DNA of 64,000 nt from an uncultured Chitinophaga sp. (GTDB taxonomy: Bacteria > Bacteroidota > Bacteroidia > Chitinophagales > Chitinophagaceae), in the NCBI RefSeq assembly GCF_937898475.1, contig NZ_CALEJS010000010.1:186001-250000 (forward strand), read 5' to 3'. Positions within the stretch are counted from its first letter, which is position 1, and each line of letters opens with the position of its first letter. Position numbers and translations under genes: made by a program. Below the pieces are notes generated by a model, which saw only the letters and a program-made list of their open reading frames with translations, made no database searches and was not told the DNA's origin. This document shows, piece by piece, positions 1-8,252 of this stretch.

Positions 1-575
1 TGCAAACCTTCATCAATAACTATCCCACCTCAGACAAGCTGTCTGAAGCCAATCTGGTGATAGAACTGTGCCGCCGCAAACTGGAAAAGAAAGAGTATAA
101 CGCCGCAGAACTGTATTATAACCTTGGCTATTATAAGTCCGCCGCCATCTCGTTCAAGAACCTGATGCGCAATTACCCGGATTCTGATAAAAGCGATGCC
201 TATAAATACATGGCTATCAAGGCGTACTATCAATACGCAAAGAACAGTATCCTGGAAAGGCAGAAGGAACGCTATGAAGAGGTGCTGACAGAATACATGG
301 ACTTTGCCGACCATTATCCCACCAGCAAGATCAAGCCTGACGCCGAAAAGTATTACGCTATGGCCCAGGATAATATCAAAACGCTGGACAATGAGATAGA
401 AAAGATCGAAAAGGAACGCGCCCGAAGGCTGAGGATGATGAAGGGCAAGGGAGACAGCACCAACGCCACTCCCGGCACTATCAACAGCACCATTGACAAA
501 CTGAAACTCAATAATTCCGATAACAATAATAAACCCTTGGAGAATGAGCAAAATAAAGAGAAGTCTAACCAGTAG
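1..575 (+). CDS. bamD: Outer membrane assembly lipoprotein BamD, 3' part
   Basis: The 5' end, including the expected lipoprotein signal, lies outside the window; the reading frame is open from base 3. The visible ~190 residues are helical TPR-like repeats (for example the segments around AAELYYNLGYYKSAA and FADHYPTSKIKPDAEKYYA), as in the YfiO/BamD family. BamD is an outer membrane lipoprotein that works with BamA in inserting beta-barrel proteins. The tail is charged and Asn-rich (KLKLNNSDNNNK), which is common in Bacteroidota members. The last 32 bases overlap rpoZ, so the two are probably co-translated. Identity rests on the TPR pattern plus the conserved bamD-rpoZ-coaBC neighbourhood. Confidence 0.85.
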   Translation, partial: QTFINNYPTSDKLSEANLVIELCRRKLEKKEYNAAELYYNLGYYKSAAISFKNLMRNYPDSDKSDAYKYMAIKAYYQYAKNSILERQKERYEEVLTEYMDFADHYPTSKIKPDAEKYYAMAQDNIKTLDNEIEKIEKERARRLRMMKGKGDSTNATPGTINSTIDKLKLNNSDNNNKPLENEQNKEKSNQ

Positions 576-885
576 TATCAATCCCTGGGTAGAAACCAAA
601 AATACCACGGAGATCAAAGGCAAAACAGGCAATTTATATGAATCTATTGCCGTTATAGCCAAGCGCGCCAACCAGATCAATATATCTGTGAAGGAAGAGC
701 TGCACTCCAAGCTGGAAGAATTTGCCAGCCACACCGATAACCTGGAGGAAGTGCATGAAAACAAGGAGCAGATAGAGATATCCCGCTTCTATGAAAGAAT
801 GGCCAACCCGGCTATCCAGGCTACGCAGGAGTTCCTGGAAGACAAGATCTACTTCCGCCGGAATGATGATGATCTGTACAGCTGA
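544..885 (+). CDS. rpoZ: RNA polymerase omega subunit, Bacteroidota type
   Basis: The product is 113 residues. It carries the segment NLYESIAVIAKRANQI near residues 29-44, which matches the Rpb6/omega fold of Bacteroidota; canonical proteobacterial omega is shorter and differs in sequence. Omega helps assemble and stabilise the beta-prime subunit of RNA polymerase. The ATG lies 32 bases inside the end of bamD, suggesting translational coupling. The acidic C-terminal half (HENKEQIEISRFYERM) is typical of this phylum's version. A probable terminator follows at about 1001-1036. Confidence 0.85.
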   Translation: MSKIKRSLTSSINPWVETKNTTEIKGKTGNLYESIAVIAKRANQINISVKEELHSKLEEFASHTDNLEEVHENKEQIEISRFYERMANPAIQATQEFLEDKIYFRRNDDDLYS

Positions 886-909
886 TAAAGATCTTATAAC
901 TATATGTTC

Positions 910-972
910 AAAGGTTTGAAAGTCTGAAAGAGCCTGGCGTTCTGCCATCATCTTTCAGACTTTTAAACCTTT
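910..972. repeat. Intergenic inverted repeat, family C
   Basis: Two 22-base arms (910-931 and 951-972) match as inverted copies at 21 of 22 positions around a 19-base loop. The unit is AGGTTTGAAAGTCTGAAAG. Four further family members with the same GTTTGA-type unit occur in the window. Confidence 0.8.
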
Positions 973-1000
973 CAGCATTCAGGCTTCGGTTTGATGGCAG

Positions 1001-1036
1001 AGCGGCAGGACAATTTTTTTCTGCCGCTTTTGTTTT
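1001..1036 (+). terminator. Rho-independent terminator after rpoZ
   Basis: AGCGGCAG (1001-1008) pairs perfectly with CTGCCGCT (1021-1028), followed by the T-rich tract TTTGTTTT. The 12-base loop itself contains seven T. It ends the bamD-rpoZ transcript before coaBC. Confidence 0.6.
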
Positions 1037-1133
1037 GTAGCTTGCTATAAGCCAGCCCCCAGGGATTGCACCGTAAGATGATCTGTGTTGAAAGGGTGGC
1101 GATTTACTTTCTGAATTTTCCTAATGAATTCGC

Positions 1134-2351
1134 ATGTTGCAAGGAAAAAAGATCTTATTAGGCGTATCCGGCAGCATCGCTGCTTACAAAGCAGCGCATC
1201 TTATCCGCCTGTTGGTGAAGGAAGGCGCCCAGGTAAAAGTGGTGATGACCGCCGCTGCCTGTGATTTTATTACCCCGCTGACATTATCCACCTTATCGAA
1301 AAATGAGGTGCTTGTTTCTATTAACAATAACCAGAGCTGGAACAATCATGTAATGCTGGGCCGCTGGGCCGATGTAATGCTGATTGCGCCCGCTTCTGCC
1401 AATACCCTGGCCAAAATGGCGCAGGGCCTTTGCGATAACCTGCTTCAAGCGGTATATCTCTCTGCCACCTGCCCGGTTTGTTTTGCACCGGCTATGGATG
1501 AGGATATGTGGCATCATCCCGCTACCCGCAACAATATAGAAAAGCTCCTGTCCTATGGTCACCGGCAGATCCCCGTTGAAAGCGGCGAACTGGCCAGCGG
1601 TCTGGTGGGAGAGGGACGTATGGCAGAGCCGGAGCATATTATCGATTTTCTGCACCGGCATTTTGCAGCTCCCAGGAGCGGGGGACAAACCTCGCAGCCC
1701 CTCAAAGGTAAACTGGCGCTGGTTACAGCAGGCCCCACCGTAGAACCAATAGACCCGGTACGCTTTATCAGCAATTACTCCAGCGGTAAAATGGGCATTG
1801 CAATAGCAGATGCACTGGCCGCAGCAGGCGCCACGGTAAAACTGGTACTGGGCCCCACCCGTTTCGGTCCCACTGCTCCCAACGTAGAAACAATACCTGT
1901 GAAAACGGCGGCAGATATGTTCAATAGCTGTATCGCCAACTATCCTATGGCCGATATAGTGGTCATGGCAGCCGCTGTAGCCGATTACCGGCCCAAGGTC
2001 ATTGTAGACAGGAAGATCAAGAAGGAGGATGAAGGTATGACACTGGAGCTCGAAAAAACACATGATATCCTGCGCACCCTCGGCAACAACAAAGGAACAG
2101 ATCAGCTCCTGGTAGGTTTCTCACTGGAAACCAACAACGAAAAGGAATACGCACTGAAAAAGCTTCATGAGAAGAACCTGGATATGATCGTACTGAACAC
2201 CCTTAACGATGAAGGCGCCGGATTTAACCATGACACCAATAAAGTAACCCTGTTTGATCGCAACGGCAAGGAAACCGCGTTTCCGCTCAAATCAAAGCAG
2301 GAAGTTGCTAAGGATATTGTATCGGCTATAATTGAATTGCAAAATGCTTAA
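1134..2351 (+). CDS. coaBC: Bifunctional phosphopantothenoylcysteine decarboxylase / phosphopantothenate-cysteine ligase
   Basis: This 405-residue cytosolic enzyme makes two steps of coenzyme A synthesis: it couples cysteine to 4'-phosphopantothenate and decarboxylates the product. The N-terminal flavoprotein domain (about 1-180) shows GVSGSIAAYKA, the catalytic His72 in NNHVMLGRWAD and the PAMDEDMW motif at 119-126. The CoaB ligase domain (about 190-405) begins with LVTAGPTVEPIDPVR and the NYSSGKMG nucleotide loop. The substrate-clamp motif reads ASGLVGEGRM (154-163), with Ser where E. coli has the catalytic Cys158. The end overlaps the next gene by up to 20 bases. Confidence 0.95.
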   Translation: MLQGKKILLGVSGSIAAYKAAHLIRLLVKEGAQVKVVMTAAACDFITPLTLSTLSKNEVLVSINNNQSWNNHVMLGRWADVMLIAPASANTLAKMAQGLCDNLLQAVYLSATCPVCFAPAMDEDMWHHPATRNNIEKLLSYGHRQIPVESGELASGLVGEGRMAEPEHIIDFLHRHFAAPRSGGQTSQPLKGKLALVTAGPTVEPIDPVRFISNYSSGKMGIAIADALAAAGATVKLVLGPTRFGPTAPNVETIPVKTAADMFNSCIANYPMADIVVMAAAVADYRPKVIVDRKIKKEDEGMTLELEKTHDILRTLGNNKGTDQLLVGFSLETNNEKEYALKKLHEKNLDMIVLNTLNDEGAGFNHDTNKVTLFDRNGKETAFPLKSKQEVAKDIVSAIIELQNA

Positions 2352-3315
2352 AAACCAGAAAAGACCCTCGTTACCCGGCAGGAACACCGTTATATACTAC
2401 GGTAAGTTTTTCCTTTTTCTTTTTTCTTTTTGCTTTTGCAATGGCTTTACCACTACCGCGCAGGAGATCAGGGCCAATGTAACCGTAGTGGCCCAGCAGA
2501 TCACCGGCGTAGATAAGAAAGTGTTCACCACCCTGCAGAACGCTATCAAGGAATTCCTGAATAACCGTCGCTGGACGGGAGACTCCTATACACCCGCAGA
2601 AAGGATAGAATGCAACTTCATGCTGAACATCCAGCAGGAGATAGGTACCAACGCATATAGGGCGGCACTTACCATACAGGCCACCCGCCCGGTATATAAT
2701 TCCGGCTACGTCACCAGCCTGCTTAACACACAGGATAACAATGTGGCCTTCCGCTATGTAGAGTTCCAGCCGCTGGAATTCAGCGATAACCGCGTGGTGG
2801 CCAATGATCCGCTGGTGTCTAACCTCACGGCTACACTGGCCTATTATGTATACATTATACTGGGACTGGACTATGATTCTTTTTCACCAAGAGGAGGAGA
2901 CGACTTTTTCAAGAAGGCGCTCAATATTGTAAGCAATGCCCCCGATGGAAAAGATATTGCCGGCTGGAAAGCATTTGAGGGTAACCGTAACCGTTACTGG
3001 CTGCAGGATAACCTGCTGAACGCCAAATTCAGCCGCTTTCATGATGTAATGTACCAGTATCACCGCCAGGGCCTTGATGTGATGTATGATAATATGAACA
3101 AAGGCCGCTCTTCCATCATGAATTGCCTGAATATGCTGTACGCCATCCACCAGGATATTCCCAACTCCATGCTGCTGCAGGTGTTCTTTACCGCAAAGGC
3201 AGACGAGTTGCAGAAAATATTTTCCAAAGCGCCCCCACAGGATAAATCTCGCGCAGCTCAGATGCTGGCTCAGATGGACATAACAAACGCGAACAAATAC
3301 CAGCAGATGAAATAG
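2332..3315 (+). CDS. DUF4835 family secreted protein
   Basis: A 327-residue protein with an N-terminal hydrophobic segment (FFLFLFSFCFCNGF) and an Ala-Gln-Glu cleavage-like end, so it is probably exported. It matches the DUF4835 family, which usually sits next to coaBC in Bacteroidota. From memory, unverified, some annotation sources call this family the type IX secretion protein PorD; sprA in this window would fit. ATG codons at 2332 and 2344 are both possible; both overlap coaBC, so coupling is likely. No catalytic motif is visible. Confidence 0.75.
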   Translation: MNCKMLKNQKRPSLPGRNTVIYYGKFFLFLFSFCFCNGFTTTAQEIRANVTVVAQQITGVDKKVFTTLQNAIKEFLNNRRWTGDSYTPAERIECNFMLNIQQEIGTNAYRAALTIQATRPVYNSGYVTSLLNTQDNNVAFRYVEFQPLEFSDNRVVANDPLVSNLTATLAYYVYIILGLDYDSFSPRGGDDFFKKALNIVSNAPDGKDIAGWKAFEGNRNRYWLQDNLLNAKFSRFHDVMYQYHRQGLDVMYDNMNKGRSSIMNCLNMLYAIHQDIPNSMLLQVFFTAKADELQKIFSKAPPQDKSRAAQMLAQMDITNANKYQQMK

Positions 3316-3317
3316 CT

Positions 3318-3848
3318 ATGTGCAGAAGATTGTTGAAATTTATTATACTGATAAGCTTTATAGCAGGCGGCTGCGGCCAGGCCGGTAAGGTGCCTGCCGA
3401 TGTACTGTCTAAAGAAAAAATGCGGGATGTGCTGCTGGATATGAATATCGCCGATGCGCACAGCTATGATATACGGCCGGCAGATAATATGCCCCTGCCC
3501 GATTCTATCCGCCAGCTGAAAGTGAAAGAATACTATCGCCAGATCTTAGACCTGCACCAGGTGTCAGTAAAAGATTTCATGAAAAGCTACAGCTATTATG
3601 AATCTCATCCGGACAGGCTGAAAGAGGTATATATCATGATGCAGGCCGCCGCTGCTCAGAAGCGCAGCATACTGGAAGGCGAAGAAAGACGGCGGCAATA
3701 TGCTGCTGACCCTTCAATGTTTTTTCCATATCCGAATAATGCTGTAATTTCAAAAAAGCAGGATACCATTCTGCCTTTCCTGAAAAAACCGCAAAACGCC
3801 CATGGCTCAACGCAAAACGCCAAACATGTAGAAAGCGTTCCGCAATAA
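3318..3848 (+). CDS. DUF4296-like lipoprotein
   Basis: A 176-residue protein. The N terminus is a lipoprotein signal: basic MCRRLLK, a hydrophobic stretch and the lipobox IAGGC with the acylated Cys at residue 19. The following region (EKMRDVLLDMNIADAHS, then a YYRQILDLHQVS motif) fits the DUF4296 family of small Bacteroidota lipoproteins of unknown function. It starts 2 bases after the DUF4835 stop, so the two are one operon. The last ~20 codons (from KNAHGSTQNAKH) lie in a family E repeat, so the natural C terminus has probably been replaced or extended. Confidence 0.7.
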   Translation: MCRRLLKFIILISFIAGGCGQAGKVPADVLSKEKMRDVLLDMNIADAHSYDIRPADNMPLPDSIRQLKVKEYYRQILDLHQVSVKDFMKSYSYYESHPDRLKEVYIMMQAAAAQKRSILEGEERRRQYAADPSMFFPYPNNAVISKKQDTILPFLKKPQNAHGSTQNAKHVESVPQ

Positions 3849-3857
3849 GCGTTCTGC
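3790..3857. repeat. Intergenic repeat, family E
   Basis: Two GCAAAACGCC units at 3791-3821 face inverted AGCGTTCCGC and AGCGTTCTGC units at 3834-3857. The left arm lies inside the coding end of the lipoprotein gene. The same units recur at 37143-37250. Confidence 0.55.
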
Positions 3858-3878
3858 ACAAAACATAAACACCAAAAC

Positions 3879-4571
3879 ATGAACAAGGTTGTAGCGAATG
3901 CCGATGAGGCCCTGCAAGATGTTCCGGATGGCGCTGTATTGATGTTGGGAGGTTTCGGTTTATGCGGTATCCCGGAGAACAGTATTGCCGCGCTGGTGCG
4001 CAAAGGAGTTAAAGGACTCACCTGTATATCTAATAACGCCGGTGTGGACGATTTTGGCCTGGGCCTTCTCCTGAAAACACGGCAGATCAAAAAAATGCTT
4101 TCTTCCTATGTAGGAGAGAATGCCGAATTTGAAAGACAGCTATTGAGCGGCGAACTGGAGGTTGACCTCATTCCCCAGGGTACGCTGGCCACCCGCATAC
4201 AAATGGCAGGCATGGGTATTCCCGCCTTTTTCACGCCTGCCGGTTATGGTACCGAAATAGCCAATGGAAAAGAAACCCGCGAGTTCAACGGCAAACAATA
4301 CCTGATGGAACTAGCCCTGCACGCGGATTTCGCCATTGTGAAAGCCTGGAAAGGAGACACCATGGGCAACCTCGTGTTCCGTAAAACTACCCGCAATTTC
4401 AGTACCTCTATGGCGAAAGCCGGTAATATTACGGTTGCAGAAGTAGAGCAGCTGGTAGCCCCTGGTGAACTGGACCCGGACCAGATACATGTTCCCGGAA
4501 TCTATGTGCACCGCATCTTCCAGGGCAGCAACTATGAAAAGCGTATAGAGCGCAGAACCGTAAAAATGTAA
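3879..4571 (+). CDS. scoA: 3-oxoacid CoA-transferase subunit A
   Basis: The 230-residue alpha subunit of a succinyl-CoA:3-ketoacid-type CoA-transferase, which moves CoA between succinyl-CoA and acetoacetate. The start is typical of the family (GAVLMLGGFGLCGIPENSI near 19-37), followed by SNNAGVDDFGLGLLL and the FTPAGYGTEIANG loop. The catalytic Glu is in the partner subunit, encoded 37 bases downstream. The pair could feed ketone bodies or amino-acid-derived acids into central metabolism; the exact acceptor cannot be read from sequence. Confidence 0.9.
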   Translation: MNKVVANADEALQDVPDGAVLMLGGFGLCGIPENSIAALVRKGVKGLTCISNNAGVDDFGLGLLLKTRQIKKMLSSYVGENAEFERQLLSGELEVDLIPQGTLATRIQMAGMGIPAFFTPAGYGTEIANGKETREFNGKQYLMELALHADFAIVKAWKGDTMGNLVFRKTTRNFSTSMAKAGNITVAEVEQLVAPGELDPDQIHVPGIYVHRIFQGSNYEKRIERRTVKM

Positions 4572-4608
4572 GCCCCTCTTTTTCTTTTTACTTTTTAATT
4601 TTTCCAAC

Positions 4609-5265
4609 ATGCCTTTAGATAAATATGGTATCGCCAAAAGGATCGCGCAGGAGCTGGAAGACGGGATGTATGTAAACCTGGGGATCGGTATCCCTACACT
4701 GGTATCCAACTATATCCCGGCCGGTATCTCCATCATGTTACAATCTGAGAACGGGATGCTGGGCATGGGCCCTTATCCGGCAGAAGATGAAATAGATCCT
4801 GACCTGATCAATGCCGGTAAGGAAACCGTTACCCTCCTGCCTGGCGGCGCTTATTTCGATTCTGCAGAAAGCTTCGGCATGATACGCGCAGGTAAGGTAG
4901 ACCTTACCGTTTTGGGCGCCATGGAAGTGTCCGACAACGGCGATATCGCCAACTGGAAAATACCCGGTAAAATGGTGAAGGGCATGGGAGGCGCCATGGA
5001 CCTGGTAGCTGCAGCCCGTAACATCATTGTGGCCATGATGCACACCAACCCCAAGGGAGAAAGTAAGCTGCTGCCCCAATGCACATTGCCCCTTACCGGA
5101 GTTAATTGTGTAAAGAAAGTGGTAACAGACCTGGCCGTGCTGGATATCACTCCCCAGGGATTTAAACTGCTGGAGCGCGCGCCAGGTGTCAGCGTTGAGG
5201 AGATCCGGGCAAAAACGGCCGGTCGCCTGATCATTGGCGATCATATACAGGAAATGAAAATATGA
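4609..5265 (+). CDS. scoB: 3-oxoacid CoA-transferase subunit B
   Basis: The 218-residue beta subunit. It carries the conserved catalytic Glu47 in LQSENGMLGMGPYP, which forms the glutamyl-CoA thioester intermediate in this family. Other family signatures are VNLGIGIPTLV (22-32) and GGAMDLVAAARN. It follows subunit A by 37 bases and the two must act as a heteromer. Length and motifs are normal. Confidence 0.92.
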   Translation: MPLDKYGIAKRIAQELEDGMYVNLGIGIPTLVSNYIPAGISIMLQSENGMLGMGPYPAEDEIDPDLINAGKETVTLLPGGAYFDSAESFGMIRAGKVDLTVLGAMEVSDNGDIANWKIPGKMVKGMGGAMDLVAAARNIIVAMMHTNPKGESKLLPQCTLPLTGVNCVKKVVTDLAVLDITPQGFKLLERAPGVSVEEIRAKTAGRLIIGDHIQEMKI

Positions 5266-5348
5266 TAAAAGCGGCTGCGGTAGTGGTTCCTGTATCAATT
5301 TTTCGTAACTTAACAGACCCGTAATCTGTCACCCAAAAAGCGTTCGAA

Positions 5349-6200
5349 GTGCAAGTTGGATATATTTGTTACAACGGGAGATTTATCCCCGCAACAGAAC
5401 CCATTTTTACGGCAGATAACCGTTCATTCCGCTATGGGGACGGTTGTTTTGAAACCATGAAGGTCTATCAGAGCCAGGTGTTACTGGCCGATCTCCATTT
5501 TGAAAGGCTCATAACGAGCATGAACCGCCTCCATTTTGACCTGCCGCTTCATTTTACAAAAGAATATTTTACCAGGCTGATCATCGAGCTGTGTAACAAG
5601 AACGGCGTTTCCCGTTTGGCCAGGGTGCGTCTGACTGTTTTCCGTTCCAACGGCGGTCTCTATGAACCTGCTGATAACACTCCCTGCTTTGTGATACAAT
5701 GCGGAGAACTAAGCCGGAGGATCTTCGAGTTGAACGAGGATGGGCTGACCATAGATGTATTTCCTGATGCACGGAAGAGCAGCGACAAGCTCTCCAGCAT
5801 AAAATCCAATAACTGTCTTGCTTATGTAATGGCAGCCATGTTTGCCCGGCAGCAGATGCTGAACGAAGCAATATTGCTGAACCACCACAACCGCGTGGCA
5901 GATACTACCAATGCCAATATCTTCATTGTACGAGGTCAGCAGATCATTACACCGCCCTTATCTGAAGGCGGGGTTTGCGGGGTAATGCGCAGGTACCTGC
6001 TAAAAGCAGATCTGCCGTTCAAAATAGAAGAGCATCCGCTGACAATAGCGGATCTCGAAATGGCAGATGAGATCTTTCTTACCAATGCCATCTACGGCAT
6101 CCGATGGGTGGGCCTTTTCAGGGACAGCAGCTATGGCAACGCCACAGCCGCTATCCTGCATGAAGTGCTTTTTGAACAACTGTTAGCTGCCAAGAGCTAA
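5349..6200 (+). CDS. Class IV PLP aminotransferase (BCAT / PabC-like)
   Basis: 283 residues of the fold-type IV aminotransferase family (branched-chain aminotransferase, D-amino acid aminotransferase, aminodeoxychorismate lyase). The PLP lysine is Lys152 in LSSIKSNNCL, the motif DGCFETMKVY (31-40) lies near the N terminus, and LNEAILLNHHNRVADTTNANIF carries the PLP-binding Glu. The short length favours a PabC or D-amino acid type over a full BCAT, but the substrate cannot be decided. The start is GTG at 5349, the only candidate before the conserved YNGRFIPA. The 3' end converges with mqnD with an 18-base overlap, and its last codons (LLAAKS) resemble repeat family A. Confidence 0.8.
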   Translation: MQVGYICYNGRFIPATEPIFTADNRSFRYGDGCFETMKVYQSQVLLADLHFERLITSMNRLHFDLPLHFTKEYFTRLIIELCNKNGVSRLARVRLTVFRSNGGLYEPADNTPCFVIQCGELSRRIFELNEDGLTIDVFPDARKSSDKLSSIKSNNCLAYVMAAMFARQQMLNEAILLNHHNRVADTTNANIFIVRGQQIITPPLSEGGVCGVMRRYLLKADLPFKIEEHPLTIADLEMADEIFLTNAIYGIRWVGLFRDSSYGNATAAILHEVLFEQLLAAKS

Positions 6201-6989
6201 CTGCTTACTGCCCGCTTCCATCAGCCTGTTTACTGCTGCATGCCCTTCCTCTCCAAGGCCCAGGCTGAAATCGTTTACATACAGGTCAATATGCTGACGC
6301 ATGACCTTTTCATCCATCTCCTGCGCGTGCTGCTTTACGTAATCGGATAGCTGTGGATAATGTTCATAAGCGTGCTGCAGGCTCTGACGGATCAGGTCGT
6401 CTACCTGTTGCTGTACTGCTTCGGGAACGTCTTTACGTATGAAAATACCGCCTAAGGGAATAGGGCTGCCAGTTGTTTGTTCCCAATACTCGCCCAGGTC
6501 AATGATCTTCACCAGTCCTTTCTGCTGGTAAGTAAAGCGGTTCTCATGAATGATCACGCCAACATCGGCCCGGCCATCCAGCACCGCATTTTCAATATCA
6601 GAAAAGAGCATCACCTGCTTGTTTTTCGCTTCCGGGAAGGCGATGGAGAACAGCAGGTTGGCAGTGGTGTGCTCACCGGGTATCGCAATGCGGCAGTTTT
6701 TGATCTCCTCCTGCGGGATGAGCCTTTTAGCGATGAGCAACGGCCCGCAACCGCGGCCCAGTGCGCTGCCGCTGTCCAGCAGGCGGTATTTCTCTTTCAC
6801 TTTCAGGTATACGGCAAAGCTTAATTTGGTGATGTCCAGCTTGCCTTCCAGCGCCCATTTATTAAGTGTCTCCACATCTTCCAGTGCGGTATCAAACCGC
6901 AGATCTCCTGTTCCAATCTTATTATTCACCATAGCATCGAAAATGAATGTATCATTCGGGCAGGGTGAAAAGCCTAACGATAAATGCAT
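6183..6989 (-). CDS. mqnD: 1,4-dihydroxy-6-naphthoate synthase
   Basis: 268 residues. The N terminus LGFSPCPNDTFIFDAM is the hallmark of MqnD, with TKLSFAVYLKV and GRGCGPLLIA further on. MqnD turns cyclic dehypoxanthine futalosine into 1,4-dihydroxy-6-naphthoate in the futalosine route to menaquinone. mqnB lies 120 bases upstream on the same strand, with a family C repeat between them. Overlaps the aminotransferase tail by 18 bases. Confidence 0.93.
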   Translation of the reverse strand: MHLSLGFSPCPNDTFIFDAMVNNKIGTGDLRFDTALEDVETLNKWALEGKLDITKLSFAVYLKVKEKYRLLDSGSALGRGCGPLLIAKRLIPQEEIKNCRIAIPGEHTTANLLFSIAFPEAKNKQVMLFSDIENAVLDGRADVGVIIHENRFTYQQKGLVKIIDLGEYWEQTTGSPIPLGGIFIRKDVPEAVQQQVDDLIRQSLQHAYEHYPQLSDYVKQHAQEMDEKVMRQHIDLYVNDFSLGLGEEGHAAVNRLMEAGSKQLALGS

Positions 6990-7020
6990 ATAGCTCTGAA
7001 TTTTATAGTCTGAATATTTT

Positions 7021-7126
7021 AAAGTTTGACGTTTGATATTTGTTAAAAGTTAGAAGTTTAAATGGTGTCGGACTATCTTGACCATCCCACTTCCAACAAA
7101 CCTCAAACATCAAACCTCAAACTTTT
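7021..7126. repeat. Intergenic inverted repeat, family C
   Basis: The left arm (7021-7059) is built of GTTTGA units and the right arm (7089-7126) of the reverse TCAAAC units; both begin or end with AAAGTTTGA-type sequence. The loop holds a smaller TGGT/ACCA dyad. The right arm covers the last codons and stop of mqnB, giving its KFEV terminus. Confidence 0.7.
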
Positions 7127-7775
7127 GGCAACGTTCCACATAATTTATAAGTGCTTCATTTAGCTGTCTTACCGCCAGCGGTATGTTCCATTTACTTTTG
7201 TCTCTTGGCTCCACGTAGTTGGAGATGCTGCGCAGTTGCAGAAACGGCACAGCTTCCTGCAGGCAGGCAAAATGAAAAGCAGCGCCTTCCATACTTTCTA
7301 TATCCGGTGCATATTGGTGTTCCAGGCGTGCGATGGAGGCCGGGCTGCCGCTCACCATATTAATGCTGATGCCCCTGGCCACGGGCAGCTCAGGTACAAA
7401 AGGCAGTCCTGAAAAAGTATTTACAAGCTGCCGGCCTGTAAAAGGTGATGTTCCTTCGGGCCAAAGCCCCGTATCAAAAAGATCGTTGAAACTGCCGTTG
7501 TCGTCTACGCCCAGGTCGCCCAGCTGTTCGCTGCCGATCATCACCACCTGCCCCAGGGGCCAGCTGCGGCGGAAACTGCCTGCTATACCGGCTTGTATAG
7601 CGAGGTCGGGCTTTTTCCGGGCTAATTCCCTTCCCAGGTGCCAGGCGGTATGCATGAGACCGATGCCGCCTATCAGGATATTCACATGGCAGCCTTCCGG
7701 CGAGCCATTTTGAGCCAGATATTCCTGGAACGGCTTGATTTCCAGTGCTGTTGCGGCGGTGATCAGTAGATTCAT
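7110..7775 (-). CDS. mqnB: Futalosine hydrolase
   Basis: A 221-residue nucleoside-phosphorylase-fold enzyme that removes hypoxanthine from futalosine in menaquinone synthesis. Visible family features are LITAATALEIKPF at the N terminus, IGGIGLMHTAW, AGIAGSF, and the ribose-binding IESMEGAAFHFAC segment. It is followed on the same strand by mqnD. The final residues (CQKFEV) come from a family C repeat. It diverges from queD across 62 bases. Confidence 0.9.
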   Translation of the reverse strand: MNLLITAATALEIKPFQEYLAQNGSPEGCHVNILIGGIGLMHTAWHLGRELARKKPDLAIQAGIAGSFRRSWPLGQVVMIGSEQLGDLGVDDNGSFNDLFDTGLWPEGTSPFTGRQLVNTFSGLPFVPELPVARGISINMVSGSPASIARLEHQYAPDIESMEGAAFHFACLQEAVPFLQLRSISNYVEPRDKSKWNIPLAVRQLNEALINYVERCQKFEV

Positions 7776-7809
7776 CCTGTAAACTTACGCCCGACTCGCG
7801 GATTAATGG

Positions 7810-7817
7810 TATTTTTG
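7810..7817 (+). promoter_or_regulatory. Putative -7 element of queD-folE
   Basis: TATTTTTG fits the Bacteroidota TAnnTTTG box and lies 20 bases before the queD ATG. No clear -33 TTG at proper distance was found. Confidence 0.4.
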
Positions 7818-7837
7818 CGGAAAATTTTGTTAAAGTA

Positions 7838-8251
7838 ATGATCTATTTAACGCGTGTGGAGAATTTCAATGCCGCGCACAAATTGTCCAATCCCGCATGG
7901 AGTAAGGAAAAGAACCAGGAAGTATTCGGTAAATGTGCCAACGACAATTGGCATGGTCATAACTATGAACTGCACGTAACCATCAAAGGCACGCCCGACA
8001 AGGAAACAGGGTTTGTCTTCAATGCTAAAACACTAGGCGATATAATAAAGAACGAGATCGTGGAGAAAGTGGATCACCGTAATCTGAACCTGGATGTTGA
8101 ATTCATGGCAGGCAAGTTCACGTCTGCCGAAAACCTGGCAATCGCCATATGGGACGAGCTGGCCAAAAACCTGCCGCCCGAAGTACAGCTGCATTGTATC
8201 AAATTATATGAAACACCACGGATCTACGTGGAATATTACGGGGGTAAATAA
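7838..8251 (+). CDS. queD: 6-carboxytetrahydropterin synthase
   Basis: 137 residues of the PTPS/QueD family. Zinc-binding His14 is in FNAAHKL and His39/His41 are in WHGHNY; the catalytic Cys33 is in GKCANDNWHGH, and the family Glu in YETPRIYVEY is present. QueD converts dihydroneopterin triphosphate into 6-carboxytetrahydropterin, the second step towards queuosine and other deazapurines. folE, which makes its substrate, begins 1 base after the stop, so an operon is very likely. The insertion SNPAWSKEKNQEVF resembles the PTPS subgroup, so a biopterin role is not excluded; queE and tgt elsewhere in the window favour QueD. Confidence 0.88.
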   Translation: MIYLTRVENFNAAHKLSNPAWSKEKNQEVFGKCANDNWHGHNYELHVTIKGTPDKETGFVFNAKTLGDIIKNEIVEKVDHRNLNLDVEFMAGKFTSAENLAIAIWDELAKNLPPEVQLHCIKLYETPRIYVEYYGGK

Positions 8252-8252
8252 A

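Noticed and set aside
30..764. Long open frame on the minus strand over bamD and rpoZ
   Set aside because: Lies antisense to two well-supported genes, with a composition of low-complexity hydrophobic residues and no family character.
5266..5348. Possible riboswitch before the aminotransferase gene
   Set aside because: Only short pairings are possible and no known riboswitch core was recognised in 83 bases.
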